Shown here: positions 1 to 9,038 of the stretch, piece by piece
How positions within the stretch are numbered: the stretch's first letter is position 1
How the letters are laid out: the number at the start of each line of letters is the position of its first letter
Source of the DNA: Ruminococcus sp.
Lineage (GTDB): Bacteria > Bacillota > Clostridia > Oscillospirales > Ruminococcaceae
Direction of reading: 5' to 3'
DNA: 64,000 bases
NCBI RefSeq assembly: GCF_017464355.1
Contig: NZ_JAFUAG010000017.1
Location: forward strand, 182,526-246,525
Translations under genes and position numbers: made by a program
The notes under the pieces: generated by a model
The model's input: only the letters and a program-made list of their open reading frames with translations
What the model was told of the DNA's origin: nothing
Databases searched by the model: none

Positions 1-107
1 AAGAACAGCTTCGTAAGGCGGCGGAATATATCTCCCATAACCCTGACAGGTGGGCTGCGGATATTGAACGTTTTGGTAAAAATAAATTTTTATATATAAA
101 GGAGTAA
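1..107 (+). CDS. C-terminal end of an unidentified protein (partial)
   Basis: An open frame enters the window at base 3 and stops with TAA at 105-107, giving about 34 residues that end in RFGKNKFLYIKE. The stop lies just inside the ribosome-binding region of the xylulokinase gene, only 5 bases before its ATG, so the two genes are probably co-transcribed. The segment KAAEYISHNPDRWAAD faintly recalls the C-terminus of Y1/REP-associated transposase-like proteins (EYI-x-NP-x-W), but the piece is too short for a family call. Function is not assigned. Confidence 0.45.
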   Translation, partial: EQLRKAAEYISHNPDRWAADIERFGKNKFLYIKE

Positions 108-112
108 TAATT

Positions 113-1636
113 ATGGCATATGTAATAGGCGTTGACTGCGGTACCAGCGGTACCAAGACAGTCCTGTTCGATGAAAAGGGAACAGTTATAGCTTCCCAGA
201 CCATTGAATACCCCATGTATCAGCCCAAGAACGGCTATGCAGAGCAGGACCCTGCTGACTGGGCTAACGCAATGGTGAACACTATCAAGGCTGTTATGGC
301 CAAGAGCGGTGTCAGCAAGGACGATGTTAAGGGCATAGGTATCTCGGGACAGATGCATGGCCTGGTAATGCTGGATAAGGACAACAACGTGCTGAGAAAG
401 TCTATCATCTGGTGCGACCAGAGAACAGCTAACGAGGTCGCTTGGATGAACGAGAACGTGGGCGAGAAGAAGCTCATCGAGATAACAGCTAACCCCGCAC
501 TGACAGGCTGGACAGCTGCCAAGATACTCTGGGTGAAGAACAACGAGCCTGAGGTATACGAGAAGGTGGCACACATACTGCTGCCTAAGGACTACCTGCG
601 TTTCGTGCTGACCCATGAGTATGCTACAGAGGTTTCCGATGCTTCGGGTATGCAGCTGCTGGACGTTCCCAACAGAAAGTGGTCTGATGAACTGCTGAGC
701 GCTTTTGAGATAGACAAGAACTGGCTGGGCAAGGTATATGAGTCCTGCGAGATAACAGGCAAGCTCACCAGGGAAATGGCTGACGCACTGGGTCTCAACG
801 AGGGCACTATAGTTGTGGGCGGTGCAGGCGACAACGCTGCTGCTGCTATCGGTACAGGTGTATGCGAGGACGGCAAGGCTTTCACAACTATCGGTACTTC
901 GGGAGTTGTATTCGCTCACACCTCGGGCATAGCTATCGACCCCAAGGGCAGAGTACACACCTGCTGTGCAGCAGTTCCCGGAAGCTGGCACGTTATGGGT
1001 GTTACCCAGGGCGCAGGCCTGTCCCTCAAGTGGTTCAGAGATAACTTCTGCAACCCAGAGAAGGAGACTGCAAAGTACATGGGCGTTGATGAGTATTACC
1101 TCATGGACAAGCAGGCTGAAACTGTACCTGTGGGTGCTAACAGGCTGCTCTACCTGCCTTACCTCATGGGCGAGAGGACACCTCACCTTGACCCCAATGC
1201 AAGAGGTGTGTTCTTCGGACTTTCCGCTATGCATACCAAGAAGGAGATGCTCCGTGCAGTAATGGAGGGTGTTTCTTATTCTCTGCGTGACTGCGTTGAA
1301 GTTTTCCGTGAGATGGATATAAATGTATCTGACATGATGGCCTGCGGCGGCGGCGGATCCTCACCCCTGTGGAGATCTATGCTGGCCGATCTGTACAACT
1401 GCCCCGTAAAGACAGCTTCCTCCAAGGAAGGCCCTGCACTGGGTGTTGCTCTGCTGTCCATGGTGGGCGCAGGCATCTACTCCAGCGTGCCTGAGGCCTG
1501 CAAGGCTGTTGTACGCACCGACAAGACCCAGGAGCCCAACGCTGAGGCAGTTCCCGAGTACGAGAAGTTCTATCAGCTGTACCGCGAGATCTATCCCGCA
1601 CTTAAGGCTGAGTTTGCAAAGCTGGCTGCTCTTTGA
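113..1636 (+). CDS. xylB: Xylulokinase (FGGY carbohydrate kinase)
   Basis: Predicted to phosphorylate D-xylulose with ATP to xylulose 5-phosphate, feeding xylose into the pentose phosphate pathway in the cytoplasm. The 507-residue length is normal for the family. The N-terminal nucleotide-binding motif DCGTSGTK (residues 8-15), the xylulokinase signature SGQMHG (78-83) and the GGAGDN motif holding the likely catalytic base Asp240 are all present, followed by the second FGGY domain with GGGGSSPLW. AAAGGAG lies 8 bases before the ATG. Other FGGY sugar kinases share the fold, so the substrate is inferred mainly from the SGQMHG motif and the xylan-related gene content. A strong terminator hairpin follows. 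Confidence 0.9.
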   Translation: MAYVIGVDCGTSGTKTVLFDEKGTVIASQTIEYPMYQPKNGYAEQDPADWANAMVNTIKAVMAKSGVSKDDVKGIGISGQMHGLVMLDKDNNVLRKSIIWCDQRTANEVAWMNENVGEKKLIEITANPALTGWTAAKILWVKNNEPEVYEKVAHILLPKDYLRFVLTHEYATEVSDASGMQLLDVPNRKWSDELLSAFEIDKNWLGKVYESCEITGKLTREMADALGLNEGTIVVGGAGDNAAAAIGTGVCEDGKAFTTIGTSGVVFAHTSGIAIDPKGRVHTCCAAVPGSWHVMGVTQGAGLSLKWFRDNFCNPEKETAKYMGVDEYYLMDKQAETVPVGANRLLYLPYLMGERTPHLDPNARGVFFGLSAMHTKKEMLRAVMEGVSYSLRDCVEVFREMDINVSDMMACGGGGSSPLWRSMLADLYNCPVKTASSKEGPALGVALLSMVGAGIYSSVPEACKAVVRTDKTQEPNAEAVPEYEKFYQLYREIYPALKAEFAKLAAL

Positions 1637-1707
1637 TAAGCAGACTGCCCTGATATACCAAAAACTATGCCCGCGGGCTTAGTTATGGTGCTGATGTATA
1701 AAAGACG

Positions 1708-1752
1708 AGCCATAGTATTTCTGATACAATGTCAGAAATGCTATGGCTTTTT
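1708..1752 (+). terminator. Rho-independent terminator of xylB
   Basis: A 17-bp nearly perfect stem (AGCCATAG...CTATGGCT, one G-T pair) with a 7-base loop is followed by TTTTT. It lies about 70 bases past the xylB stop. Confidence 0.85.
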
Positions 1753-1775
1753 GCGTGCGTTACTTTGATAAAACA

Positions 1776-1809
1776 AAATGCCCCCGGGTGCTTTGCAGCG
1801 CTCAGGGGC
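1776..1809 (-). terminator. Probable terminator of the GGDEF gene
   Basis: On the minus strand a GCCCC...GGGGGC stem with an internal GCGCT/AAGC pairing is followed by ATTTTGTTTT. It lies about 55 bases past the stop of the diguanylate cyclase gene. Confidence 0.5.
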
Positions 1810-1862
1810 GATATATCTTTTGTGGCTGTCCGACTTATGCTTATGGTACGGACCGTTTTTGC

Positions 1863-4049
1863 CTACCTGCGGCTGCCGCGGTAGAGTTTTTTGTTTTCGT
1901 ACATGGCAGTGTCGGCTCTCTCGAAAACGTCCTGGAGGCGCAGATCTTTGCCTTTTTCAAAGTATGATATACCTGCGGCCACTGTTACAAGGCCTGCACT
2001 GCTGTTCTTTTGCATTTTGTCCACCAGTGAAGCCATGAGGGCGTCTTTCTCTTCAAAGTCACTGCCTTTCATGATGACGGCGAATTCATCTCCGCCTATC
2101 CTGAAAACGGGGCTGTGCTTGAAGGTGGTGCATACCACCTTGCAGGCCGCCTTGATATATTCATCGCCTGCATGGTGCCCCATGGTATCGTTGACGTGTT
2201 TCAGCCCGTTGACATCGGCTACAAGCACTGCAAAATCCTCGCAGGTGCCATCGGATATCTGTCTGTCCATATCCATTTCCATCTGGACATAGGCGTGCTT
2301 GTTCTTCACCCCTGTGAGGGCATCACGGTTGGCCATATCCATGGCGCTGCCCAGTGCCTGACGGTAAGCCATCTCCCGCCGCTTGGCGGAATCCACATTT
2401 GCCACCGCTATGATGATATGGGCTGAATCCTCTCTGGGTCTTGTGGCAAACAGGGTGACATACTGGGGCTTGCCATCGATAAGCAGGCGGTAGTTCAGGG
2501 TAGTTGAACCTGTCTCGCTCATATTTTTCAGCAGATTTTCCTTTTTCATGGCTTCCGCCATCATGTCATAGTCCTCATGGTAGATATCCCGCTTCATATT
2601 CCGCTGGGTATCCCCGAAGAAATCTGTGCCTGTGGTGCCTATCTCCATTCTGGTATAGCGTTCGCTGTGGCTGTATTCTTTGTAGGTACCTGTGTTTATA
2701 TTTACATGGTATATGACCTCATACATCTGCGCCATAGCCCTGACTATCTCGCTGAAAGCCTCAGTAGTCTGGGTCAGGGACTGCTCGTGACGTATCTGCT
2801 CATCAACGTTGAACACCCCGATGATAATGCGCTTCTCGTCATTCTTCGGCCTTACGGCTATCATGGTGACATACTGCACCCTTCCGTCAAGCATTTGTCT
2901 GTAGGTCAGGGACATAGTCTCCGTCTTTTTCAGCGCCTCCATAAGCGCCTGTTTATCCAGGGCAGCCAGCACCCTGTCCGTATCTTCTTTGTGGATATAC
3001 TTTATCGCATCAGTTCGTGCCGCATTGAAGAAATCTTCTCCTGCCCTGGCAATACCCAGCCTTGTATACTGCTCGCTGGCGCTGTACTGCTCGTACTCAT
3101 CGCTGTCAGTGTCGATATAGTATATGACCTCATACCTGCTGGCCAGAGCCCCTGCTATGCGGTCGTAGGTAGCTATATCCTGCGCCGCCTTGTTCTCACG
3201 CCGGATCTGCTCATCTATATTGCGCACACCCACCACGACGTGGTCGCAGTTGTTGCGCTGCTTTATGGCCACCAGCATGACATACTGCGTGCGTCCGTCA
3301 AGCTTGATCCTGCAGGTCGTGGAGAACGAGCCGCTTTTTTCCAGATTTTTCAGCAGTGCTTCCTTTCTCATGGAGGAAACTATTCTGTCATGATCCTCGG
3401 GGTGCAATATCTTCGGTATCGCGTTACGGTTGAGGTCGAAGAAATCCTTTCCGCAGGACCTTATGCCCAGTTCGGCAAAGCTTGCGCTGGAGCTGTATTC
3501 GGTGTATCTGCCTGTGTTTATGTCGATATGGTATATGACCTCAAACAGGCTTGCCAGAGAGCCCGCTATCTCGGAATATGTCCTGTTCTCCTCCTCAATG
3601 GCACGCTCACGGCGCACCTGGGCATCAACGTTCTGCACACCTATGAAGATGTGGTTGTCGTTTTCTCCTGTGCCCATTATGGTCTTAAGGAAATAATATC
3701 TCGGCACACCGTCGATGACCAGCCTGTAATTCAGGGTAAAGGACTTGCCCACCCTCAGGGCAGCCATAACGTTCTCTTTCCTGAACTTATCCAGGAAGAC
3801 GGGCTGATCCTCCGGATACACAAGCAGATCGCAGTTTTTCACTGTGTCCGCATAAAAGTCATCCCCCGATGACCTGCGGCAAAGCTTTTTTTCCCTGCCC
3901 GATGCTGAATACTCAGCATAGCTGTCATCATCGGTGTTGATAACATAAATGCTCTCATAGTCATCAGCCAGCGCCATGGCGAGCTTTATGAATGTGAGCG
4001 CATCGCCGTCATAAGCAGAATTTTTGTCTTTTCTTGCCATTTCGTCCAT
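1863..4049 (-). CDS. Diguanylate cyclase with four tandem PAS-like sensor domains
   Basis: Predicted to make cyclic di-GMP from GTP. The 728-residue protein has no signal peptide or membrane span, so it is probably a cytoplasmic sensor. Four related modules of about 130 residues each start with a motif like YEVIYHIDINTGRYTEYS (first copy YESIYVINTDDDSYAEYS) and end with a strand like HIFIGVQNVD plus an RRE linker, as in PAS_3-type domains. The C-terminal GGDEF domain keeps an intact GGDEF (652-656), preceded by VFRI, and MANRDALTGVKNKHAY at its start. The RxxD product-inhibition site normally found five residues before GGDEF is absent, so feedback control is probably missing. GGGGAGG lies 8 bases before the ATG. 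The ligand is unknown. Confidence 0.88.
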   Translation of the reverse strand: MDEMARKDKNSAYDGDALTFIKLAMALADDYESIYVINTDDDSYAEYSASGREKKLCRRSSGDDFYADTVKNCDLLVYPEDQPVFLDKFRKENVMAALRVGKSFTLNYRLVIDGVPRYYFLKTIMGTGENDNHIFIGVQNVDAQVRRERAIEEENRTYSEIAGSLASLFEVIYHIDINTGRYTEYSSSASFAELGIRSCGKDFFDLNRNAIPKILHPEDHDRIVSSMRKEALLKNLEKSGSFSTTCRIKLDGRTQYVMLVAIKQRNNCDHVVVGVRNIDEQIRRENKAAQDIATYDRIAGALASRYEVIYYIDTDSDEYEQYSASEQYTRLGIARAGEDFFNAARTDAIKYIHKEDTDRVLAALDKQALMEALKKTETMSLTYRQMLDGRVQYVTMIAVRPKNDEKRIIIGVFNVDEQIRHEQSLTQTTEAFSEIVRAMAQMYEVIYHVNINTGTYKEYSHSERYTRMEIGTTGTDFFGDTQRNMKRDIYHEDYDMMAEAMKKENLLKNMSETGSTTLNYRLLIDGKPQYVTLFATRPREDSAHIIIAVANVDSAKRREMAYRQALGSAMDMANRDALTGVKNKHAYVQMEMDMDRQISDGTCEDFAVLVADVNGLKHVNDTMGHHAGDEYIKAACKVVCTTFKHSPVFRIGGDEFAVIMKGSDFEEKDALMASLVDKMQKNSSAGLVTVAAGISYFEKGKDLRLQDVFERADTAMYENKKLYRGSRR

Positions 4050-4081
4050 TCAGTTCGCCTCCCCCGAGATATCTTTAGGAC

Positions 4082-4110
4082 ATTATAACATATTTTGTCA
4101 GATTTGTCAC
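4082..4110 (-). promoter_or_regulatory. Sigma-A promoter of the GGDEF gene
   Basis: Read on the minus strand: GTGACA (4110-4105), a 17-base spacer, then TATAAT (4087-4082), about 30 bases before the gene start. Confidence 0.7.
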
Positions 4111-4178
4111 GCATTTTTTGAAGTTTTTTGCATTATTTTTAAAAAATGTTATATGATAAAACAGCATCGGTCTTTGCT

Positions 4179-4985
4179 TTATTCCCGTATCAGCTCCAGC
4201 ACTGCCTCTGCGGCGGCGCTGCGCTGTGCCTCGGGGGATATGGACGCTTTCCCGTCACCTTTCTGTTCGCCGTAGCTGCCGAACTGCCCGTGGCAGCCCC
4301 CCTCGATGATAAGTTCCTTTGTATCCTCGGGAAGCTCAGCCTTGTTTTTCTCATACTCCTTCATATTCAGCACCTTGTCCTCGCTGCCGTAAACGGAAAG
4401 CACCTTCAGGCTCTCATCAAGCTCCTTTGTAGAGTATGCTGCCAGCAGTATAAGGCCGTCGGTCTTATCGGGATTATTGGAGCAATAAATGGCAGCTGCC
4501 GCCCCGCCCATGGAATGTCCTGCCAGATACACATGGTCATAGCTGTGGGCGGCGATGATATCATCAGCCCTGTCAATACCGAAGACCGCCATGTTCGCGG
4601 GCATATCCACCAGACAGCAGTCTGCGCCCCGCACTGCCAGTTCCTGCATAAGGGGGGCATAGGCCCGTGCGTCCACCTTTCCCCCGGGGTAGAATATCAC
4701 CAGCGTATCCTCGCCCCTGCCGTCAAAAAGCCAGCAGTTATCCTCGGCGGTCACAGTGACATCGGCATTGCTTTTCATGGCTTTCAGGGCAGTGCTGTCG
4801 GGGTGGTAGCAATCAAGGGCATAGGCTACCCCGCCCCCGGCGGCTATGGCAAGGCCTATGCCGAAAGATATAAGGAACCTTACCGCGGTTTTCAGCTTTT
4901 TCCTCTTGTTTATAAAATGTGTTATGATAAACCCCCACAGGAAGCTGACAAGCACCGTCAGCACCACAGCCAGGATATACAGCAT
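4179..4985 (-). CDS. Membrane-anchored alpha/beta hydrolase
   Basis: A 268-residue alpha/beta-fold hydrolase. Two hydrophobic stretches at residues 2-24 and 37-56, separated by NKRKKLK, suggest an N-terminal hairpin in the membrane with the catalytic domain outside. The nucleophile elbow GHSMGG places the catalytic serine at Ser158. GSEDK and the late GGCHGQFG supply likely acid and histidine residues. It resembles the Abhydrolase_5 group of serine hydrolases; the substrate cannot be read from sequence. GGAGGGG precedes the ATG. It stands alone between a divergent GGDEF promoter region and the GH43 operon terminator. Confidence 0.8.
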   Translation of the reverse strand: MLYILAVVLTVLVSFLWGFIITHFINKRKKLKTAVRFLISFGIGLAIAAGGGVAYALDCYHPDSTALKAMKSNADVTVTAEDNCWLFDGRGEDTLVIFYPGGKVDARAYAPLMQELAVRGADCCLVDMPANMAVFGIDRADDIIAAHSYDHVYLAGHSMGGAAAAIYCSNNPDKTDGLILLAAYSTKELDESLKVLSVYGSEDKVLNMKEYEKNKAELPEDTKELIIEGGCHGQFGSYGEQKGDGKASISPEAQRSAAAEAVLELIRE

Positions 4986-5096
4986 AAGCGCCCCTCCTCA
5001 AAACTGACCAATGTTCATTTATGTAATTATACCACGCAGAGCTCCCGATAATGTTGATTATTTGTAAATTCACAGGAAGTATCCGAAACGTACTGC

Positions 5097-5128
5097 AAAA
5101 GCCCGAAAGCATTTTTCCGCTTTCGGGC
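5097..5128 (-). terminator. Terminator of the esterase-GH43 operon
   Basis: GCCCGAAAGC pairs perfectly with GCTTTCGGGC across an 8-base loop. On the minus strand the stem is followed by TTTT, 25 bases after the GH43 stop. Confidence 0.85.
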
Positions 5129-5152
5129 TTTCAGTATTATACTATGATATCA

Positions 5153-6553
5153 TCAGCCCAGTGTGATAGACTTCAGCTGAGGTGTTCCGTCGCCCTCAAA
5201 GGTCAGCCATATAGCGTTGACACCGTCGGGGATATCCACATCAGCAGTGCCTGTCACCCAGACATTGGTGCCCTCGACCTTTATCTCCCCGAGAGCTTCG
5301 CCGTCCCAGGCAGTCTTTATCTTGAAGACACCGTGGCCGTAGGCGCGGGTGGCAATGCTGAACTTCTTCACACCCTTGCAGTCAAAATACTTGAAGCCTA
5401 TGTTGGTGCCGTTGCAGATATTGGCTATGTAGCCGACCTCCTCGTCGCCGTCCCTGCCGTCCTGGACTATGCGGGGTGCATTGAGGTCGCCTATATACAG
5501 CTCTTTCTTCTCGGTGAACAGACAGCAGGCGATATATGCGGGATACTCGCCCTTGCCCTCCAGAGGGCCGCCGTTAAGGCCGCAGGAGGTTATCTCAACC
5601 TGGTCGAAGCCGCCCTCGGGCTTAAGGGTCAGCTTTTCGGCACAGCCCTGTCTTGAGAACCAGGTGCCGTTGGTGTGGCGGTGGTAGAAGATGTACCATT
5701 CGCCGTTTATCTCGATGATACTGCCGTGGTTGTTGGCACCGCGGACGGTGGGCATATCTGCGGGCTTGTAGGTATCTATATGCAGGTCGGTATTGCTTAC
5801 CAGCACACCGCCGTACTTAAAGCCGCCCAGGGGGCTGTCGCTGACAGCATAGCAAAGCTCGTGCATTACCTCGGAGGAATAGATGAAGTAATACTTATCC
5901 CCCACCTTGCGGATAGATGAAGCCTCGAAGAAAGCGTGCTTCTCAAAGCCGCTTCCCTCGCTGTAGCAGCTGCCGGGAACGACCAGCTCAGGCTCGGTCA
6001 GTATGGTGAGCATATCCTTGTCAAGGGTAACGACCTTTGAGCCTGTGCGGGACTTGTCCCCTATACCGCAGAAACCGCTGTACATATAGGTAACATCGCC
6101 CTCGGTGAGAACACCGGGGTCAAACTGGGGCTCATCGCCCTCACGCTCCCCAAGACGGGTGCCGTCCTTATAATGCACATATCCGTAGAACTCATATTTG
6201 CCCGCAGGTTCATCACAAACCGCCACAGACATCACACCCACCTTGTCCAGCACATAATACAGATAATATCTGCCGTCAGGGCCCACGGTGACATCGGGGG
6301 CATAAAGGCACATATGGCCGTCCTTGTTCAGGGGGTCGGCATTGCGGGGATATATGACGCCCTCATAGCGCCAGTTGCCCAGGTCGTTCACAGGGGCTGA
6401 CCAGCAAACGTAGTCCCCCATGCAGAAGACATAGCCGTTCCAGAGATCGTGGGAACCGTAAACATATACCCTGTCGCCGAAAACATAGGGCTCGCCGTCG
6501 GGGACATATTCCCAGCTGGGCAGATAGGGATTGAAAGCCTGTTTTTTACTCAT
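5153..6553 (-). CDS. Intracellular GH43 glycoside hydrolase (beta-xylosidase / arabinofuranosidase type)
   Basis: A 466-residue five-bladed beta-propeller hydrolase for xylan or arabinan oligosaccharides. It starts directly with the GH43 opening NPYLPSWEYVPDGEPYVFGD, then VYGSHD (catalytic base Asp region), YAPDVT (pKa-tuning Asp) and FFEASSIRK (general-acid Glu). The last 130 residues look like a beta-sandwich carbohydrate-binding region. There is no signal peptide, so it acts in the cytoplasm on imported oligosaccharides. GGAGG lies 7 bases before the ATG. It starts 11 bases after the esterase gene, so the pair forms an operon that removes acyl groups and then side-chain or backbone sugars. 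Exact specificity is unknown. Confidence 0.9.
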   Translation of the reverse strand: MSKKQAFNPYLPSWEYVPDGEPYVFGDRVYVYGSHDLWNGYVFCMGDYVCWSAPVNDLGNWRYEGVIYPRNADPLNKDGHMCLYAPDVTVGPDGRYYLYYVLDKVGVMSVAVCDEPAGKYEFYGYVHYKDGTRLGEREGDEPQFDPGVLTEGDVTYMYSGFCGIGDKSRTGSKVVTLDKDMLTILTEPELVVPGSCYSEGSGFEKHAFFEASSIRKVGDKYYFIYSSEVMHELCYAVSDSPLGGFKYGGVLVSNTDLHIDTYKPADMPTVRGANNHGSIIEINGEWYIFYHRHTNGTWFSRQGCAEKLTLKPEGGFDQVEITSCGLNGGPLEGKGEYPAYIACCLFTEKKELYIGDLNAPRIVQDGRDGDEEVGYIANICNGTNIGFKYFDCKGVKKFSIATRAYGHGVFKIKTAWDGEALGEIKVEGTNVWVTGTADVDIPDGVNAIWLTFEGDGTPQLKSITLG

Positions 6554-6564
6554 AGATATCCTCC

Positions 6565-8073
6565 TTATTTCATAGCGTCCAGCAGGAACCTTGTGAACTC
6601 GCTCTGCTCGGTATTGGCAGCGGCGCCGTCGGGGGTGAATTCCATCTCATTGCGCTCGCTGTCGGTATAGCACTTCCATTCGGGAAGCTTGTTGCCGTTG
6701 CTATCAAAGCCGTTGGGGTCCCCTGTTTTTATGAAGTTCGCCCAGTAATCGCACATCTGCCTTGCTATATCGTAGTGCCTGCCCTCATAGGGTCTGCTGC
6801 ACTTCTGTATAGTTTCAAAGAAGAACCACAGATCCACCGAATGGAAAGTACCGGGGTGGTCATCACCCGGGATATCGGGGATAAACCTGTAATAATAGCA
6901 GGGCTTTGTATCTTCCATGGCGCTTTCAGCCAGGAAAGCGGACTTGACTCCCAGCTCAGGTGCTGAAACAGGTGCATAGCCTGCAGCCGTCTTCACATTA
7001 GCCTCGGGGAAGAACAGGAATTTCTCCGCCTTGTCGCCGAAATATTTATCTGCCAGCTTCTTCAGCTGCTCATCATTTTCAGCGTGTATGAACTCGGTGA
7101 ACTCGTCCCCTGTGTTGCCTGCCATAACAGGCACGCGGTTGCGGGTGCCGTCCTTGAAAGCAGCAATGGGATCCCCTGTGTTGAAATTGTCATCACGGAC
7201 GATAGTAAAGAACATTTCGCCCTTGTTGCGCAGCTCGGAATACTTCTCACGGATAAAGCCTGCGTCCAGCCTGCGGGCTTCCTCAAGGGTCCTGACACCC
7301 AGGTATTCAAAGAGCCTTTCGCCCTTTTTGCCTGCTTCCTCCACGCTCTGGGGAATGAAGAACTCGTTGACCTCATAGGGGCTGCCGAACATACCGCTCA
7401 TGACTACGGCCTTCTGGAAATCCCCTGCGTTGCCTGCACAGGCCATCTGTGCCATAACGCTGCCGCCGCCTGCGGACTGTCCTGCAATGGTGATGTTGTC
7501 GGGGTCTCCGCCGAAGTTCGCTATATTGCGGCGTACCCACCGCAGACCTGCCTGCTGGTCAAGGCTGCCGAAATTGCAGGGGGCATCGGGCTGTTCCTTA
7601 GTCAGCTGGGGGTGTGCCAGAAAACCAAAGGCGCCCAGCCTGTAGTTGACCGTAACAACGACTATATCGCGCCTTGCCAGACGCTCGCCGTCAAACTCCA
7701 TCTCTGCGGTATAGCCCCACTGAAATCCGCCGCCGAAGAACCATACCAGCACGGGCTTGCGCTCATCTGCGGACTTTGCATTTGTCCAGATATTCAGGTA
7801 AAGGCAGTCCTCGCTCATGGGTATCTCGGGGTCAACGTGCCACTCACGGCAGTAGATGTCGTCGCCGATACCCGGGGTGTCCTGCATGGATATGGGTGCA
7901 AACTCAAAGCATTCACGGACGCCTTCCCAGTTCTCGCAGGGCTGAGGTGCCCGCCAGCGGTTCTCGCCTACGGGGGGCGCTGCAAAAGGCACACCCTTGA
8001 AAGAGGTTATCCTGGGGTCAGCAGCAGGCAGCCCGCGTACCTGACCGTTTTCAGTATTAGCTATCCTTAACAT
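6565..8073 (-). CDS. Type B carboxylesterase
   Basis: A 502-residue carboxylesterase of the cholinesterase-like family. It has the family opening GQVRG and FKGVPFAAPPVG, the oxyanion motif FFGGGFQWG, and the nucleophile elbow GQSAGGGS with catalytic Ser200. A Glu in the GDEFTEF region and His in FHSVDLWFF probably complete the triad. No signal peptide is visible, so it should be cytoplasmic. It is the first gene of a two-gene operon with GH43 (11-base gap), which suggests it removes acetyl or other acyl esters from hemicellulose oligosaccharides; that substrate is inferred from context. AGGAG precedes the ATG. Confidence 0.87.
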   Translation of the reverse strand: MLRIANTENGQVRGLPAADPRITSFKGVPFAAPPVGENRWRAPQPCENWEGVRECFEFAPISMQDTPGIGDDIYCREWHVDPEIPMSEDCLYLNIWTNAKSADERKPVLVWFFGGGFQWGYTAEMEFDGERLARRDIVVVTVNYRLGAFGFLAHPQLTKEQPDAPCNFGSLDQQAGLRWVRRNIANFGGDPDNITIAGQSAGGGSVMAQMACAGNAGDFQKAVVMSGMFGSPYEVNEFFIPQSVEEAGKKGERLFEYLGVRTLEEARRLDAGFIREKYSELRNKGEMFFTIVRDDNFNTGDPIAAFKDGTRNRVPVMAGNTGDEFTEFIHAENDEQLKKLADKYFGDKAEKFLFFPEANVKTAAGYAPVSAPELGVKSAFLAESAMEDTKPCYYYRFIPDIPGDDHPGTFHSVDLWFFFETIQKCSRPYEGRHYDIARQMCDYWANFIKTGDPNGFDSNGNKLPEWKCYTDSERNEMEFTPDGAAANTEQSEFTRFLLDAMK

Positions 8074-8106
8074 AATGTCAACTCCTCAGATAAATATTTT
8101 AAGTAC

Positions 8107-8135
8107 ATTTTACCATTGAAGCAGACATTTTGCAA
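8107..8135 (-). promoter_or_regulatory. Sigma-A promoter of the esterase-GH43 operon
   Basis: On the minus strand: TTGCAA (8135-8130), a 17-base spacer, TAAAAT (8112-8107), 34 bases before the esterase start. Confidence 0.65.
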
Positions 8136-8250
8136 GACAATTGCCGTAGTTTTCTGACCGATTATTGCTATATTTCCGTACAAATTGGCAGATAATTACA
8201 AATTGTTATGTTTGCGGGATATATCTCTGCGCCTATATGAAAACTCATCA

Positions 8251-8309
8251 GAATACCGTATATGGTATTTGCATTTATATAAAATACCTTATGTGGTATT
8301 TTATATACC
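8251..8309. repeat. Palindrome-doublet repeat, copy 1 (3' side of HAD gene)
   Basis: About 58 bases holding two copies of the palindrome AATACC-N6-GGTATT (8252-8269 and about 8283-8300). The copy overlaps the stop codon of the HAD phosphatase gene. A second copy in the same orientation lies at 8899-8958. The repeat-bearing stretch 8074-8300 has no gene. Confidence 0.75.
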
Positions 8310-8888
8310 TATCTCACGATATAATCCCTCTCTGTTCTGGCCTGTATATAATATCCCGCGGATACCTGCATTCTCCGCCCCGCTTATATTTTTCGGGCTG
8401 TCGTCGATGAACACAGCATTCTCCTTTGTTATGCCATATCGGCTGCAAAGCAGGTCATATATGGCACGGTCGGGCTTTACTATTTTCTCGTTACAGGAGA
8501 AGATACCGCCGTCCGTCAGGCGGGTGAAACGCAGTACCTGCGGCGCTGCGTGCATGAGAAACTCAAAGTAGTTAGACAGATAGAAAACCCTGTGCCCACG
8601 GCTTTTCAGGTCCTGTATCATGGGTATGGTGTCGGGGCGCAGCCTTGGTATATCCCCCAGCTTCGAGAACACCTTGCGTATATCCCACTCATATTCGGGC
8701 GCACAGGCTATGAACCTCTGCAGCACCTCTTCCACAGGCAGCACACCGCGGTCAAGCTCTGTCCATTCGGGATTGCCAAACATGGCTTTCGCCACGATAT
8801 CAGCCCTGTCCGCAGGCACTATACCGCGGACAAATTCATCAAAATCAAAATCTATAAGTACTTTTCCTATATCAAATATAATATCCAT
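8301..8888 (-). CDS. HAD-family (subfamily IA, YihX-like) phosphatase
   Basis: A 195-residue haloacid-dehalogenase-type hydrolase, probably a sugar-phosphate phosphatase in the cytoplasm. Motif I is IIFDIGKVLIDFD (nucleophile Asp6), motif II is YLSNYF, the conserved Lys lies in KIVKPD and motif III is FIDDSPKN. The FDxGxV form of motif I and the helical cap resemble YihX (glucose-1-phosphate phosphatase), but the substrate is not certain. GGAGAT precedes the ATG. The gene is framed by two 58-bp direct repeats, one touching the ribosome-binding site and one covering the stop codon, so it may move or be regulated as a unit. Confidence 0.85.
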   Translation of the reverse strand: MDIIFDIGKVLIDFDFDEFVRGIVPADRADIVAKAMFGNPEWTELDRGVLPVEEVLQRFIACAPEYEWDIRKVFSKLGDIPRLRPDTIPMIQDLKSRGHRVFYLSNYFEFLMHAAPQVLRFTRLTDGGIFSCNEKIVKPDRAIYDLLCSRYGITKENAVFIDDSPKNISGAENAGIRGILYTGQNREGLYREIGI

Positions 8889-8898
8889 ATTTATCTCC

Positions 8899-8958
8899 GA
8901 ATACCCTATACGGTATTTTTAAATTTCATAAAACACCATATGTGGTATTTTATATTCT
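8899..8958. repeat. Palindrome-doublet repeat, copy 2 (5' side of HAD gene)
   Basis: Direct repeat of 8251-8309, roughly 80% identical by eye. It contains AATACCCTATACGGTATT and the slightly degenerate ACACCATATGTGGTATT. It lies where the HAD gene promoter should be and ends at its ribosome-binding site, so the palindromes could be operators. Confidence 0.75.
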
Positions 8959-9038
8959 TGCAACATCTGCATTCTACGCAGGTCCTCCCCGCACCGAAGT
9001 TCTCACCTATGTAGAAAATATAGCATATATCCGCAGCA

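Noticed and set aside
2577-3872. A 431-codon plus-strand open frame
   Set aside because: It is antisense to the four repeated PAS-like modules of the GGDEF gene and only reflects their codon bias.
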